From contig DXHY01000048.1 of the NCBI GenBank assembly GCA_019113175.1, forward strand, positions 1 through 64,000: a stretch of DNA of 64,000 bases, written 5' to 3'. The notes beneath the pieces were generated by a model. It was given only the letters and a program-made list of their open reading frames with translations, searched no databases and had not been told where the DNA came from. The translations under genes were made by a program, and so were the position numbers. Shown here in pieces: positions 16,161 through 23,609 of the stretch; position 1 is the first letter of the stretch; each line of letters starts with the position of its first letter. Source of the DNA: Candidatus Eisenbergiella stercoravium. GTDB taxonomy: Bacteria > Bacillota > Clostridia > Lachnospirales > Lachnospiraceae.

Positions 16161-17954
16161 ATGAAAAAAATGAAGAAAAAAACGTTCCTTAAGCTGACCG
16201 CTGCTGCCGCCGCTTTCCTCGCCCTTCTGGCAGTGTGTATTTATACGGTATTCATCCGCCCGGCCCTCATGAACAGGGAAACAGTTATTTATATGGAGAC
16301 CCGGGTGCAGTCCGGAGATCTGGTTCAGGGGATTATGGAGAACGGAAGCGTGGAGATGGCTGCAAGCTCCATTACCTATGATCTGGATATCAGCTACGAC
16401 GAGGAGGATGATGACGATGAAGAAGATGATGATGAGGAAACCAGCCGTTATCTTGAAATAGAAGAGGTTTATGTCGTTCAGGGGCAGAGAATGGAGGAAG
16501 GAGATCCTCTTTTCAAATTTACTCAGGACAGCATCGATGGAGTCAGAAGAAATCTGGAAAACAGCGTGTCGGAAGCCAGAGTGGATCTGGCTGAGGCGAA
16601 CACGGAATACAATACCCAGGCGCAGACTGCAAGGAGCACCTATAACAGTTCGCTGGCGGAAGCGGATACGGCGCAGCGTACCTATGACGCTTCCATGAAT
16701 AATCTTCAGCAGCAGATCAACCTGCTGTATGCGGATATCCAGGTCCTGCAGGCGGAGATTGACGACTGGAATAAGAAGCTTGTGGATGAGGATACGCTTG
16801 AGGAGTATGATGAACTGAAATACGAAATGGAAAGGGCGAAGGAGCTTCTGGACGAAACGGATACCTCATCGGTTGCAGCCTACGTGGCAAACTATGCGGA
16901 TTATCAGACGGCTCGCACAGCCTTTGAGGAGCTGGATGATCTGCTGCAAAGCTATCGGGACGGAATCGAAGAAAATACCCTGGAGATTCAGGAGCACAAC
17001 GAAGAGATTCTGGAAGCGCAGGCGGCTCTGGAGCAGGAAGAGATGCTTGCCAGACAGGAGTATGACAGTGCGGTGCAGAGCGGGAGCCTGGCAGGGGATA
17101 TCTATGGCTATACCCTGGAATCCCTCCAGGATTCTGTGGATGAGGCGCAGCAGGCTCTGACGGATGCCCGGGAGCTTCTGGCGGATTTTGAAGCCTTTGT
17201 AGGCGAGGACGGCGTGATCTATGCGGACGGAAGCGGGCTGATCACGGAAATCGCTTATGAAGCGGGCGACCGCCTTATGACGACGGGAACCATGCTCTCC
17301 TATGCGACGGAAGATTCTTATTCCATTACCATCGATGTTTCAGAAGAAGATATCTTCCACATCTCGGTGGGAGATACCGTGACCATAGAGATGAACGCCT
17401 ATCCGGACGAAACCTGGGAAGGAACGGTCAGCGCCATCACAACGTCAGCGGACAGCAGCTACTCCGCAACGGTCAATTATCCGGTTACCATTCATGTGGA
17501 AGGAGACACCTCCAGGCTGTATGGAGGAATGACGGCGGATATTACCTTTGTTACGGACAGTGTGGAGAACGTGCTGTATGTATCCTCCAGCGCGATCGTG
17601 ACCGGAGAGGATGGAAGCGCCGGTGTATATGTGGAAGACGCGGAAGGAAACATGGTTCTTCAGCCCGTTACCACAGGCTTTTCCAACGGTACGGAAACGG
17701 AAATCGTGGAAGGGCTTTCCGAAGGAGATACGATTTACATTGCCAGCACGGTCAGCGCGGGAATTGACGAAGCGGCTCTGAGAGAATCCGGAAGTGTGGA
17801 AAATGATGCTTCCGGAGAAAACGAAGCGGAAAATGCCGGAGAAGAGGGCGGCGCAGGCGGCAATTTCCCGCAGATGGGAGGAGACCTTCCACAGAAGGAA
17901 GGAGCCTTTCCACAGGCGGAAGGGGAAAGACCGGGCAGAGACATGGCGCCGTAA
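16161..17954 (+). CDS. HlyD/MacA-type membrane fusion protein, adaptor 2
   Basis: A 597-residue adaptor similar in plan to the first: N-terminal transmembrane helix (LTAAAAAFLALLAVCIYTVF), a lipoyl half (LEIEEVYVVQGQRMEEGDPL), two long coiled-coil helices, second lipoyl half (DGSGLITEIAYEAGDRLM), beta-barrel and membrane-proximal domain (LYVSSSAIVTGEDGSAGVYV). An almost uninterrupted acidic run of about 16 Asp/Glu sits just before the first lipoyl half (near residue 75), where adaptor 3 has a serine run. The last 50 residues are Gly/Gln/Pro/Glu-rich with PQMGG, PQKEG and PQAEG repeats. I start it at ATG 16161, ten bases after GGGAG; a GTG at 16152 overlaps the previous stop but sits too close to that site. 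Confidence 0.8.
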   Translation: MKKMKKKTFLKLTAAAAAFLALLAVCIYTVFIRPALMNRETVIYMETRVQSGDLVQGIMENGSVEMAASSITYDLDISYDEEDDDDEEDDDEETSRYLEIEEVYVVQGQRMEEGDPLFKFTQDSIDGVRRNLENSVSEARVDLAEANTEYNTQAQTARSTYNSSLAEADTAQRTYDASMNNLQQQINLLYADIQVLQAEIDDWNKKLVDEDTLEEYDELKYEMERAKELLDETDTSSVAAYVANYADYQTARTAFEELDDLLQSYRDGIEENTLEIQEHNEEILEAQAALEQEEMLARQEYDSAVQSGSLAGDIYGYTLESLQDSVDEAQQALTDARELLADFEAFVGEDGVIYADGSGLITEIAYEAGDRLMTTGTMLSYATEDSYSITIDVSEEDIFHISVGDTVTIEMNAYPDETWEGTVSAITTSADSSYSATVNYPVTIHVEGDTSRLYGGMTADITFVTDSVENVLYVSSSAIVTGEDGSAGVYVEDAEGNMVLQPVTTGFSNGTETEIVEGLSEGDTIYIASTVSAGIDEAALRESGSVENDASGENEAENAGEEGGAGGNFPQMGGDLPQKEGAFPQAEGERPGRDMAP

Positions 17955-18002
17955 GGATGCTGCAGGAAGCGGAGGCGTTTTGAAATTCGGAATGGAGAAT
18001 GT

Positions 18003-19634
18003 GTGAAAATGAAGAAAAAAAAGGTGTTACCGTTTCTGATTTCCGGCGGACTCGTCCTTCTTCTGGCTGGAACGGCGGCGGGTTATCTGCTGATTCAGAA
18101 CAGAGAAGAAGAGGTTGTGTACCGGGAGGATGTGGTACAGTACGGAGAGCTGACCGTTGGACTGCAGGAAACCGGCAGCGTGGAAGTGGGAACGACGGAG
18201 CAGACCTTTGAACTGGACATGAGCGCCTATACGGAAAGCGGAGACAGCAGCTTTTCCTGGGAACAGGGCGCCGGTATTTTTCAGGGAATGACGGCAGGAA
18301 ATTCGTCCTCATCTTCCTCCAGATCTCTGATCGTGGAGGAGGTTCTGGTTACGGAGGGACAGGAAGTGTCCGAAGGGGATCCCCTGTACCGGATTTCTCA
18401 GGACAGTATCGATAAGTTACGGGAGGAGCTGACCTCAGATGTGGCGGACGCTCAGGTGACGCTGGAGCAGACGCAGACTCAGCTCGCCATGTCGCAGCTG
18501 GAAGCACAGCAGAAATATGAAACGGATACGGCATACGGCGATGCGCTTGCCCAGGCGGAGTATGACAATACGATAAAGCAGCTCGAGGAGGCGGTTACGG
18601 ATATCGAAGAACAGATAGCGGATGCCAATGAGGAGCTTCTGGAGCTGAATGAGCAGCTTACGGAATATCAGACGGATCTGGCGACAGAGCAGGAAATTCT
18701 GGAGAGAGCCGAATATGTGCTGGAAACGACGGACATGATTACTGATGCCTATGGCTGGATTACGGCGGAAAATGCACGAGAGGATGCAGCGGACGTGATT
18801 GAAACCCTGGAGGAGGAAATTGAGACAGCCACAGAATCCATAGAGGAGACAACCGCCGAGATCGAAAGCCTGACGGACAGCCTGACCGGGGCTCAGAAGG
18901 ATCTGGAGCAGGGGCTGATCGACGCCCAGGCGCAGCTTTCCCTCCGCACGCTTGATTACAGCAATGCTTCGGAGCGCTATGCGGTGAGCGTGGGTATGGC
19001 GGAATTTGAAGCGCAGGCAGCGCAGGAGGATTATGACGATGCGGTGGCAAAGCTGAATGAATTTGACGCCGTTCTGGGGGAACAGACCGTGAATTCGGAC
19101 TACAACGGCGTGATTGCGGAGATCTCCCTGGCGGCTGGAGACGTGGTGGATACGGGGACCGCGCTGGTGGTTTTAAGCGACTATGACGAGGTTACGGTAA
19201 CCGTTTCTCTGGCGGAGTCGGATCTGGAAAATGTCAGCGAAGGAGATGAGGTGAATGTTTCCATCGATGCGTATCCGGATGATACGTTCTCCGGAACGGT
19301 GGGTGAAATCGGAGACGCCGCCTATGACAGCTCCACGGGAACCACATATGCGGACGTCACCATAAAGCTGTCCGGGGATACCGCAAAGCTGTATGACGGA
19401 ATGACGGCTGAGATTACCTTTATTACGAAAGAAACAAAAGACGTCACCTATGTTTCCAACCGCGCCGTTTACCGGGAAAATGGAAAGTCCTACGTGCGGA
19501 TGAGAGATGAAAACGGGAATGTGATCAGCGTGGAGGTGGTCACGGGATTTTCGGACGGAAGTTATGTGGAAATCGTCGAAGGACTTTCAGAGGGAGATAC
19601 GGTGCTGATTGAAAGCGGGGTGAGCGATTCATGA
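18003..19634 (+). CDS. HlyD/MacA-type membrane fusion protein, adaptor 3
   Basis: A 543-residue adaptor with N-terminal transmembrane helix (LPFLISGGLVLLLAGTAAGY), lipoyl half (IVEEVLVTEGQEVSEGDPLY), a very long coiled-coil hairpin (about residues 140-345), second lipoyl half (DYNGVIAEISLAAGDVVDTG) and a beta-barrel plus membrane-proximal domain (VTYVSNRAVYRENGKSYVRM; VEIVEGLSEGDTVLI). A serine run (GNSSSSSSRS) precedes the first lipoyl half. Either GTG 18003 or ATG 18009 could be the start; GGAG lies five bases before the GTG. The gene overlaps the permease gene by four bases (ATGA), so export by that permease is the likely job. Confidence 0.85.
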   Translation: MKMKKKKVLPFLISGGLVLLLAGTAAGYLLIQNREEEVVYREDVVQYGELTVGLQETGSVEVGTTEQTFELDMSAYTESGDSSFSWEQGAGIFQGMTAGNSSSSSSRSLIVEEVLVTEGQEVSEGDPLYRISQDSIDKLREELTSDVADAQVTLEQTQTQLAMSQLEAQQKYETDTAYGDALAQAEYDNTIKQLEEAVTDIEEQIADANEELLELNEQLTEYQTDLATEQEILERAEYVLETTDMITDAYGWITAENAREDAADVIETLEEEIETATESIEETTAEIESLTDSLTGAQKDLEQGLIDAQAQLSLRTLDYSNASERYAVSVGMAEFEAQAAQEDYDDAVAKLNEFDAVLGEQTVNSDYNGVIAEISLAAGDVVDTGTALVVLSDYDEVTVTVSLAESDLENVSEGDEVNVSIDAYPDDTFSGTVGEIGDAAYDSSTGTTYADVTIKLSGDTAKLYDGMTAEITFITKETKDVTYVSNRAVYRENGKSYVRMRDENGNVISVEVVTGFSDGSYVEIVEGLSEGDTVLIESGVSDS

Positions 19635-20950
19635 AACTGACGGAAATTTTCAGGCTTGTCTGGCTGAATCTGTCCTCCAATAAATTCAAGGTGATACTCA
19701 CATCAACGGGAATTATTGTGGGCGCCGCGACGATCATGCTCGTCATTGCCATCGGAACGGGCGGCAGAGAGGAGGTTGCGGAACAGTTTAAGAATCTGAA
19801 TGCCGGGGCGGTCGACATCACCTACGAATATCAGGGAACCGACTTTGGAAGCAGAGGTGGCGGGGCGCCCGGAGGAGGGATGCCCGCAGGAGGCATGACC
19901 GGCGGAATGCCGGATTTCGGCGGGGGCGGAATGTTGGGTGGAATGCCGGGAAGCGGCCAGGAAGCGTCGAACACGGAACGGATCACGCTTTCCACCGACG
20001 ATCTGGAGGATATTCTCACATTTGTGCCCGGAGTTGACGAAGGCTGCCTGAGCTTTACCACCACATCCACCATTGACGGAGGTGAGCTGGATGACAGCAT
20101 TTCAGCAACGGTTGCCGGTGTTCAGAGCAATTATGCCTCTCTCAGCAATCTGGAGCTGGCGCTGGGAGAATTTCTGGACGATGATAACGACACCTATAAG
20201 GATAAGGTCTGCGTTCTGGGCTATGATACTGCCAGAGAAATATTCGGGAGCGTATATGACGCCTACGACGGAACCGTTTACATTGACAACCGGCCTTACC
20301 AGGTCATCGGCATTCTGAATCAGGTGGGTACGGTAGCTTCGGGAATCAGCCCGGATGACGCCATTTTCATCCCCTATGAGACGGGACTGAAATACCTTGC
20401 CGGGAACAACGTCAGCCCCACTCTGACCGTGATTGCGGAGGATGTCAGCAATGTGGAAACTGTGATCACAAACATAGAAACGGTTCTGGCAGAAAGCTAT
20501 CCCAACGCGGAATTCACCATCACCGATGCGGGCAGCAGAATGGAGGCCGCATCCGCTTCCAACGATACGCTGACCATGCTGCTGGTCTGCATGGCCGTGA
20601 TCGTTTTCATCGTGGGAGGTCTGGGAATCATGAACGTGCTGTTCGTTTCCGTGAAAGAGCGCACCAACGAGATCGGTATTCTGAAGGCGATCGGCTGCTC
20701 TAAGAAGGATATTCTGGTGGAGTTCCTTCTGGAAGCGAGCTGCACGAGCCTGGTGGGAGCCATTCTGGGCGTCATGCTTGCCCTCGGCCTCACACCGGCG
20801 CTGGAATACTTCGGCATCACCGTATCTCTTTCCGTTTCAGGCGGCGTGCTTTCCCTTGTTTTCGGCGTCCTGACGGGAACCATTTTCGGATTCTATCCGG
20901 CATACCAGGCATCCAGCCTGATTCCGGTGGAAGCGCTGAATCATGAATAA
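19631..20950 (+). CDS. MacB/FtsX-type ABC transporter permease
   Basis: A 439-residue permease of the type VII (MacB/LolE) ABC superfamily. It has one N-terminal transmembrane helix (FKVILTSTGIIVGAATIMLV), a MacB-like extracellular domain of about 270 residues, and the C-terminal FtsX block of three helices (TLTMLLVCMAVIVFIVGGLG; LLEASCTSLVGAILGVMLAL; VLSLVFGVLTGTIFGFYPAY) with the NEIGILKAIGCSKKDI loop. Early in the extracellular domain (about residues 72-110) there is a Gly/Met/Pro-rich insertion with repeats such as GGGMPAGGMTGGMP. The ATPase is a separate gene 0.7 kb downstream. It overlaps adaptor 3 and the next gene, showing tight coupling. Confidence 0.9.
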   Translation: MKLTEIFRLVWLNLSSNKFKVILTSTGIIVGAATIMLVIAIGTGGREEVAEQFKNLNAGAVDITYEYQGTDFGSRGGGAPGGGMPAGGMTGGMPDFGGGGMLGGMPGSGQEASNTERITLSTDDLEDILTFVPGVDEGCLSFTTTSTIDGGELDDSISATVAGVQSNYASLSNLELALGEFLDDDNDTYKDKVCVLGYDTAREIFGSVYDAYDGTVYIDNRPYQVIGILNQVGTVASGISPDDAIFIPYETGLKYLAGNNVSPTLTVIAEDVSNVETVITNIETVLAESYPNAEFTITDAGSRMEAASASNDTLTMLLVCMAVIVFIVGGLGIMNVLFVSVKERTNEIGILKAIGCSKKDILVEFLLEASCTSLVGAILGVMLALGLTPALEYFGITVSLSVSGGVLSLVFGVLTGTIFGFYPAYQASSLIPVEALNHE

Positions 20951-21620
20951 AAAAGCAGAAAAGAGGAAAATGAAGATGGAAAAGAACAGGCGGAATGCCC
21001 TGCGGGCTGATTCCACCTCTGAAAACAGCACTCTTAATTCCCGTGAAATTCTCATGCTGAAGAAAAAGAAGCGGCGCAGAAAAAGACTTCTGATCTTTTT
21101 TGCGGTTCTTCTGTGCCTTGCAGCCGCAGGCGGGGCCGGATTTTTCCTCTGGCAGCGTTCTGTGCGCGACGCGCAGGCCGCAACGGAGATTTCGGCCGGA
21201 GAAAACGAGGAGATCACCTATGCGCAGATCAATACCATCGTGGGAAATGAGGTTGAGGTTACCATTCTGAGTGGAATCACGGATGAAGACGCAGGCGAAA
21301 ATGCCGCGGGGCGGCAGAATGGCGCAAGGGCAGAGGATACACAGCCGGAGGGTGCGCAGCCGGACAGCATGCCGGCAGAAGACAGAGCAATGACACAGTC
21401 CCGGGAGGCCGGAGAATCCGGGCAGGCCCCAGCTCCTGCCGGACAGCTATCCCCTGCAGAATCGGGTGAGACAAGAGAATGGCAGATTCCTGTGGGAACG
21501 GATGTGATCACCTCTCTGGGAGTTACCACCACCTTTTCCAGACTGTCAGCCGGAGATGTGATCGCCGTGCTCACCGAAGCGGGGACGGACAATATTCTGA
21601 AAATATGGATCGTGCAGTAA
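20943..21620 (+). CDS. Small membrane-anchored accessory protein of the export operon
   Basis: A 225-residue protein with an unusually basic N-terminus (about 50 residues rich in Lys/Arg), a single transmembrane helix (LLIFFAVLLCLAAAGGAGFF), and an extracellular part. That part has a short folded region (ITYAQINTIVGNEVEVTILS), a 90-residue linker rich in Glu, Ala, Gln and Pro, and a C-terminal beta-rich end (DVITSLGVTTTFSRLSAGDV). It lacks the lipoyl and coiled-coil domains of the adaptors. I recognise no family. It overlaps the permease gene by eight bases and precedes the ATPase by nine, so it belongs to the same complex or is exported with it. Confidence 0.7.
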   Translation: MNKKAEKRKMKMEKNRRNALRADSTSENSTLNSREILMLKKKKRRRKRLLIFFAVLLCLAAAGGAGFFLWQRSVRDAQAATEISAGENEEITYAQINTIVGNEVEVTILSGITDEDAGENAAGRQNGARAEDTQPEGAQPDSMPAEDRAMTQSREAGESGQAPAPAGQLSPAESGETREWQIPVGTDVITSLGVTTTFSRLSAGDVIAVLTEAGTDNILKIWIVQ

Positions 21621-21629
21621 GAGGTAAAT

Positions 21630-22316
21630 ATGGAAATCAACCGTGAACTGATTATAGACATGAACAACATTAATAAGGGTTATATGCTGGGAGATGAGAA
21701 GGTGCCCGTCCTGAAGGACGTCTGCTTTCAGGTGCAAAAAGGGGAATTTGTCGCCATCCTCGGGCCCTCCGGCTCCGGAAAAACCACGCTGATGAACATC
21801 ATCGGCTGCATGGATCTGGCTGACGACGGAGAGTATTATCTGGATGGAAATCCCATCCACGAAATGGAGGAAAAGGAGCTGAACGATATCAGAAACCGGG
21901 AGATCGGCTTCATTTTTCAGAACTATCAGCTCATTCCCACCTATAATATCCTGCAGAACATCATCATGCCGCTGGTGGTGCGCGGCATGAGTTCCAGAGA
22001 GGCGGAGGAACGCTGTATGGACACCATCAGGCTTCTCGGAATAGACCACAGGCTTTCGCACAAGCCGGCGGAGCTGTCCGGCGGGCAGAAGCAGCGTGCG
22101 TCCATCGCGCGGGCACTGGTGGGAAATCCCGCGCTTCTTCTTGCTGACGAGCCCACCGGCGCGCTGGACAGCAGCAGCGGAAAGGAGGTCCTCAGGCTGT
22201 TTGAAAAGCTGAACGATATGGGAAATACAATCGTGATGATCACGCATGACATGAATGTGGCCAGGGCTGCGGGACGGATTGTGCATATCATTGACGGACA
22301 GTTAAGTGAAGATTAA
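21630..22316 (+). CDS. MacB-type ABC transporter ATPase
   Basis: A 228-residue nucleotide-binding protein of the MacB/LolD subfamily. Walker A is GPSGSGKTTL (about residues 44-53), Q-loop FIFQNYQLIPTYN, signature LSGGQKQRASIARAL, Walker B LLLADEPTGALD and the H-loop in MITHDMN. The ALD in place of the usual NLD in Walker B is a minor variant. It energises the permease at 19631 and is the last gene of the operon. AGAGG stands five bases before the ATG; an internal ATG ten codons later (start of MNNINKGY) is a possible alternative. Confidence 0.93.
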   Translation: MEINRELIIDMNNINKGYMLGDEKVPVLKDVCFQVQKGEFVAILGPSGSGKTTLMNIIGCMDLADDGEYYLDGNPIHEMEEKELNDIRNREIGFIFQNYQLIPTYNILQNIIMPLVVRGMSSREAEERCMDTIRLLGIDHRLSHKPAELSGGQKQRASIARALVGNPALLLADEPTGALDSSSGKEVLRLFEKLNDMGNTIVMITHDMNVARAAGRIVHIIDGQLSED

Positions 22317-22344
22317 TGGCAGAATTTTATCAGCAAACTTATCA

Positions 22345-22375
22345 GCAGACGGACTGGCGGCGTCAGTCCGTCTGC
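22345..22375 (+). other. Perfect 12-bp stem-loop after the export operon
   Basis: GCAGACGGACTG pairs with CAGTCCGTCTGC around a seven-base loop. No T tract follows, so it is at best a weak or factor-assisted terminator or an mRNA 3'-end stabiliser. It lies 28 bases after the ATPase stop codon. Confidence 0.6.
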
Positions 22376-22439
22376 TGCAGGTGTGCCGGACGGCGCGCGC
22401 TTCGTTCCGCGTCAAACGCAAAATTTACAGGGAAAGTGA

Positions 22440-22468
22440 TTAACAAAACGGCCCGCTTATGGTAAGAT
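22440..22468 (+). promoter_or_regulatory. Promoter of the lactonase-glycosidase pair
   Basis: TTAACA (22440-22445), 17-base spacer, TAAGAT (22463-22468), about 60 bases before the start codon of the lactonase gene. Confidence 0.55.
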
Positions 22469-22527
22469 AAGAAAAAGTGTGAAATAAGGCTGTAGAAGGC
22501 AATCTAAATATTGACGGAGGGACAAAA

Positions 22528-23589
22528 ATGGGACAGGAAAAATATGTGGCCTACGTTTCCACCTATACGATAGGCGATCAGAGGGAATACGGCATTACGG
22601 TATTTGATGTGGATATGGAAAAGGGACGTTTTTATGAAAAGGAGAGAATTAAGATCACCAATTCTTCCTATGTGACGATTTCCCATAACCAGAAATTTCT
22701 GTATTCCATCACAGATTTTGGCGTAGAATCCTTTTCCATTGGAGCGGATGGAAGCCTTACGGCCATCAATCTTGGCTCCATTAACGGTATGCGCGGCTGT
22801 TATGTTTCGACGGACTATGAGGATAAATATCTGTTCGTGGCAGGATATCATGACGGTAAACTCACGGTCCTGCGCATAAACGATGACGGAAGCGTGGGAG
22901 AGATCACGGAGGAAATTTATTTCAAGGGTCTTGGTATTGTGGCGGAGCGGAATTTCCGTCCGCATATCAGCTGTGCCAAGATGACGAGGGACAATCATTA
23001 TCTTTGCGTGGCGGATCTGGGAATGGATCATACCAACGTGTACCGTCTGGATCATACGACCGGAAAGCTCAACCTGGTTGACGTAATCCGAAGCGATCTG
23101 GAAAGCGGCCCCAGACATCTGAAATTCAGCAGAGACGGGAAATATCTGTATATCGTCCATGAACTGAAGAACTGCATCGACGTCTATTCCTATCGGGAGG
23201 AAAAGAATAATCCGTTCTTTGAGAAAATTCAGACGGTCAGCACTCTGAACGATTACCATGCTGGCGGCTCCACAGCGAGCGCGCTGAATTTGTCTGAGGA
23301 TTTCAATTATCTGTGCAGCTCCAACGCGGGCGACAACAGCGCGGCGGTTTACCGGATCGATCAGAAGACGGGACTTCTGACAAGGCTTTTGTGTCTGCCG
23401 GTCAGCGGGGAGTATCCGAAGGACGTGGCCTTATTCCCGGACAACCGTCATCTGGTATCTCTGAATCAGGATTCCGGAACTCTGACCTTTTTCAGTGTGG
23501 ATCTGGAAAAAGGTCTGCTGGTCATGAACGGGCCGGAGCTGAAGGTGGCGCAGCCGAACTGCGTGATTTTCCATAAGATTACGGGATGA
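22528..23589 (+). CDS. Beta-propeller lactonase family protein (6-phosphogluconolactonase-like)
   Basis: A 353-residue cytoplasmic protein of the YbhE/3-carboxymuconate-cyclase type seven-bladed propeller family (lactonase, Pfam PF10282 type). Blade signatures such as YVTISHNQKFLYSITDFGVE, RGCYVSTDYEDKYLFVAGYH, GPRHLKFSRDGKYLYIVHEL and GEYPKDVALFPDNRHLVSLN recur through the protein, and the ending ELKVAQPNCVIF is typical. Members hydrolyse 6-phosphogluconolactone or related sugar lactones, but specificity cannot be read from the sequence. It lies 20 bases before a GH3 glycosidase gene, which suggests a shared role in using a plant or host glycoside. GGAGG precedes the ATG. Confidence 0.85.
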   Translation: MGQEKYVAYVSTYTIGDQREYGITVFDVDMEKGRFYEKERIKITNSSYVTISHNQKFLYSITDFGVESFSIGADGSLTAINLGSINGMRGCYVSTDYEDKYLFVAGYHDGKLTVLRINDDGSVGEITEEIYFKGLGIVAERNFRPHISCAKMTRDNHYLCVADLGMDHTNVYRLDHTTGKLNLVDVIRSDLESGPRHLKFSRDGKYLYIVHELKNCIDVYSYREEKNNPFFEKIQTVSTLNDYHAGGSTASALNLSEDFNYLCSSNAGDNSAAVYRIDQKTGLLTRLLCLPVSGEYPKDVALFPDNRHLVSLNQDSGTLTFFSVDLEKGLLVMNGPELKVAQPNCVIFHKITG

Positions 23590-23609
23590 TAAAAACGGAG
23601 GGAAAGAAA

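Noticed and set aside
22345-22375. Rho-independent terminator after the ATPase gene
   Set aside because: The stem is perfect but no T tract follows, so I list it as a stem-loop only.
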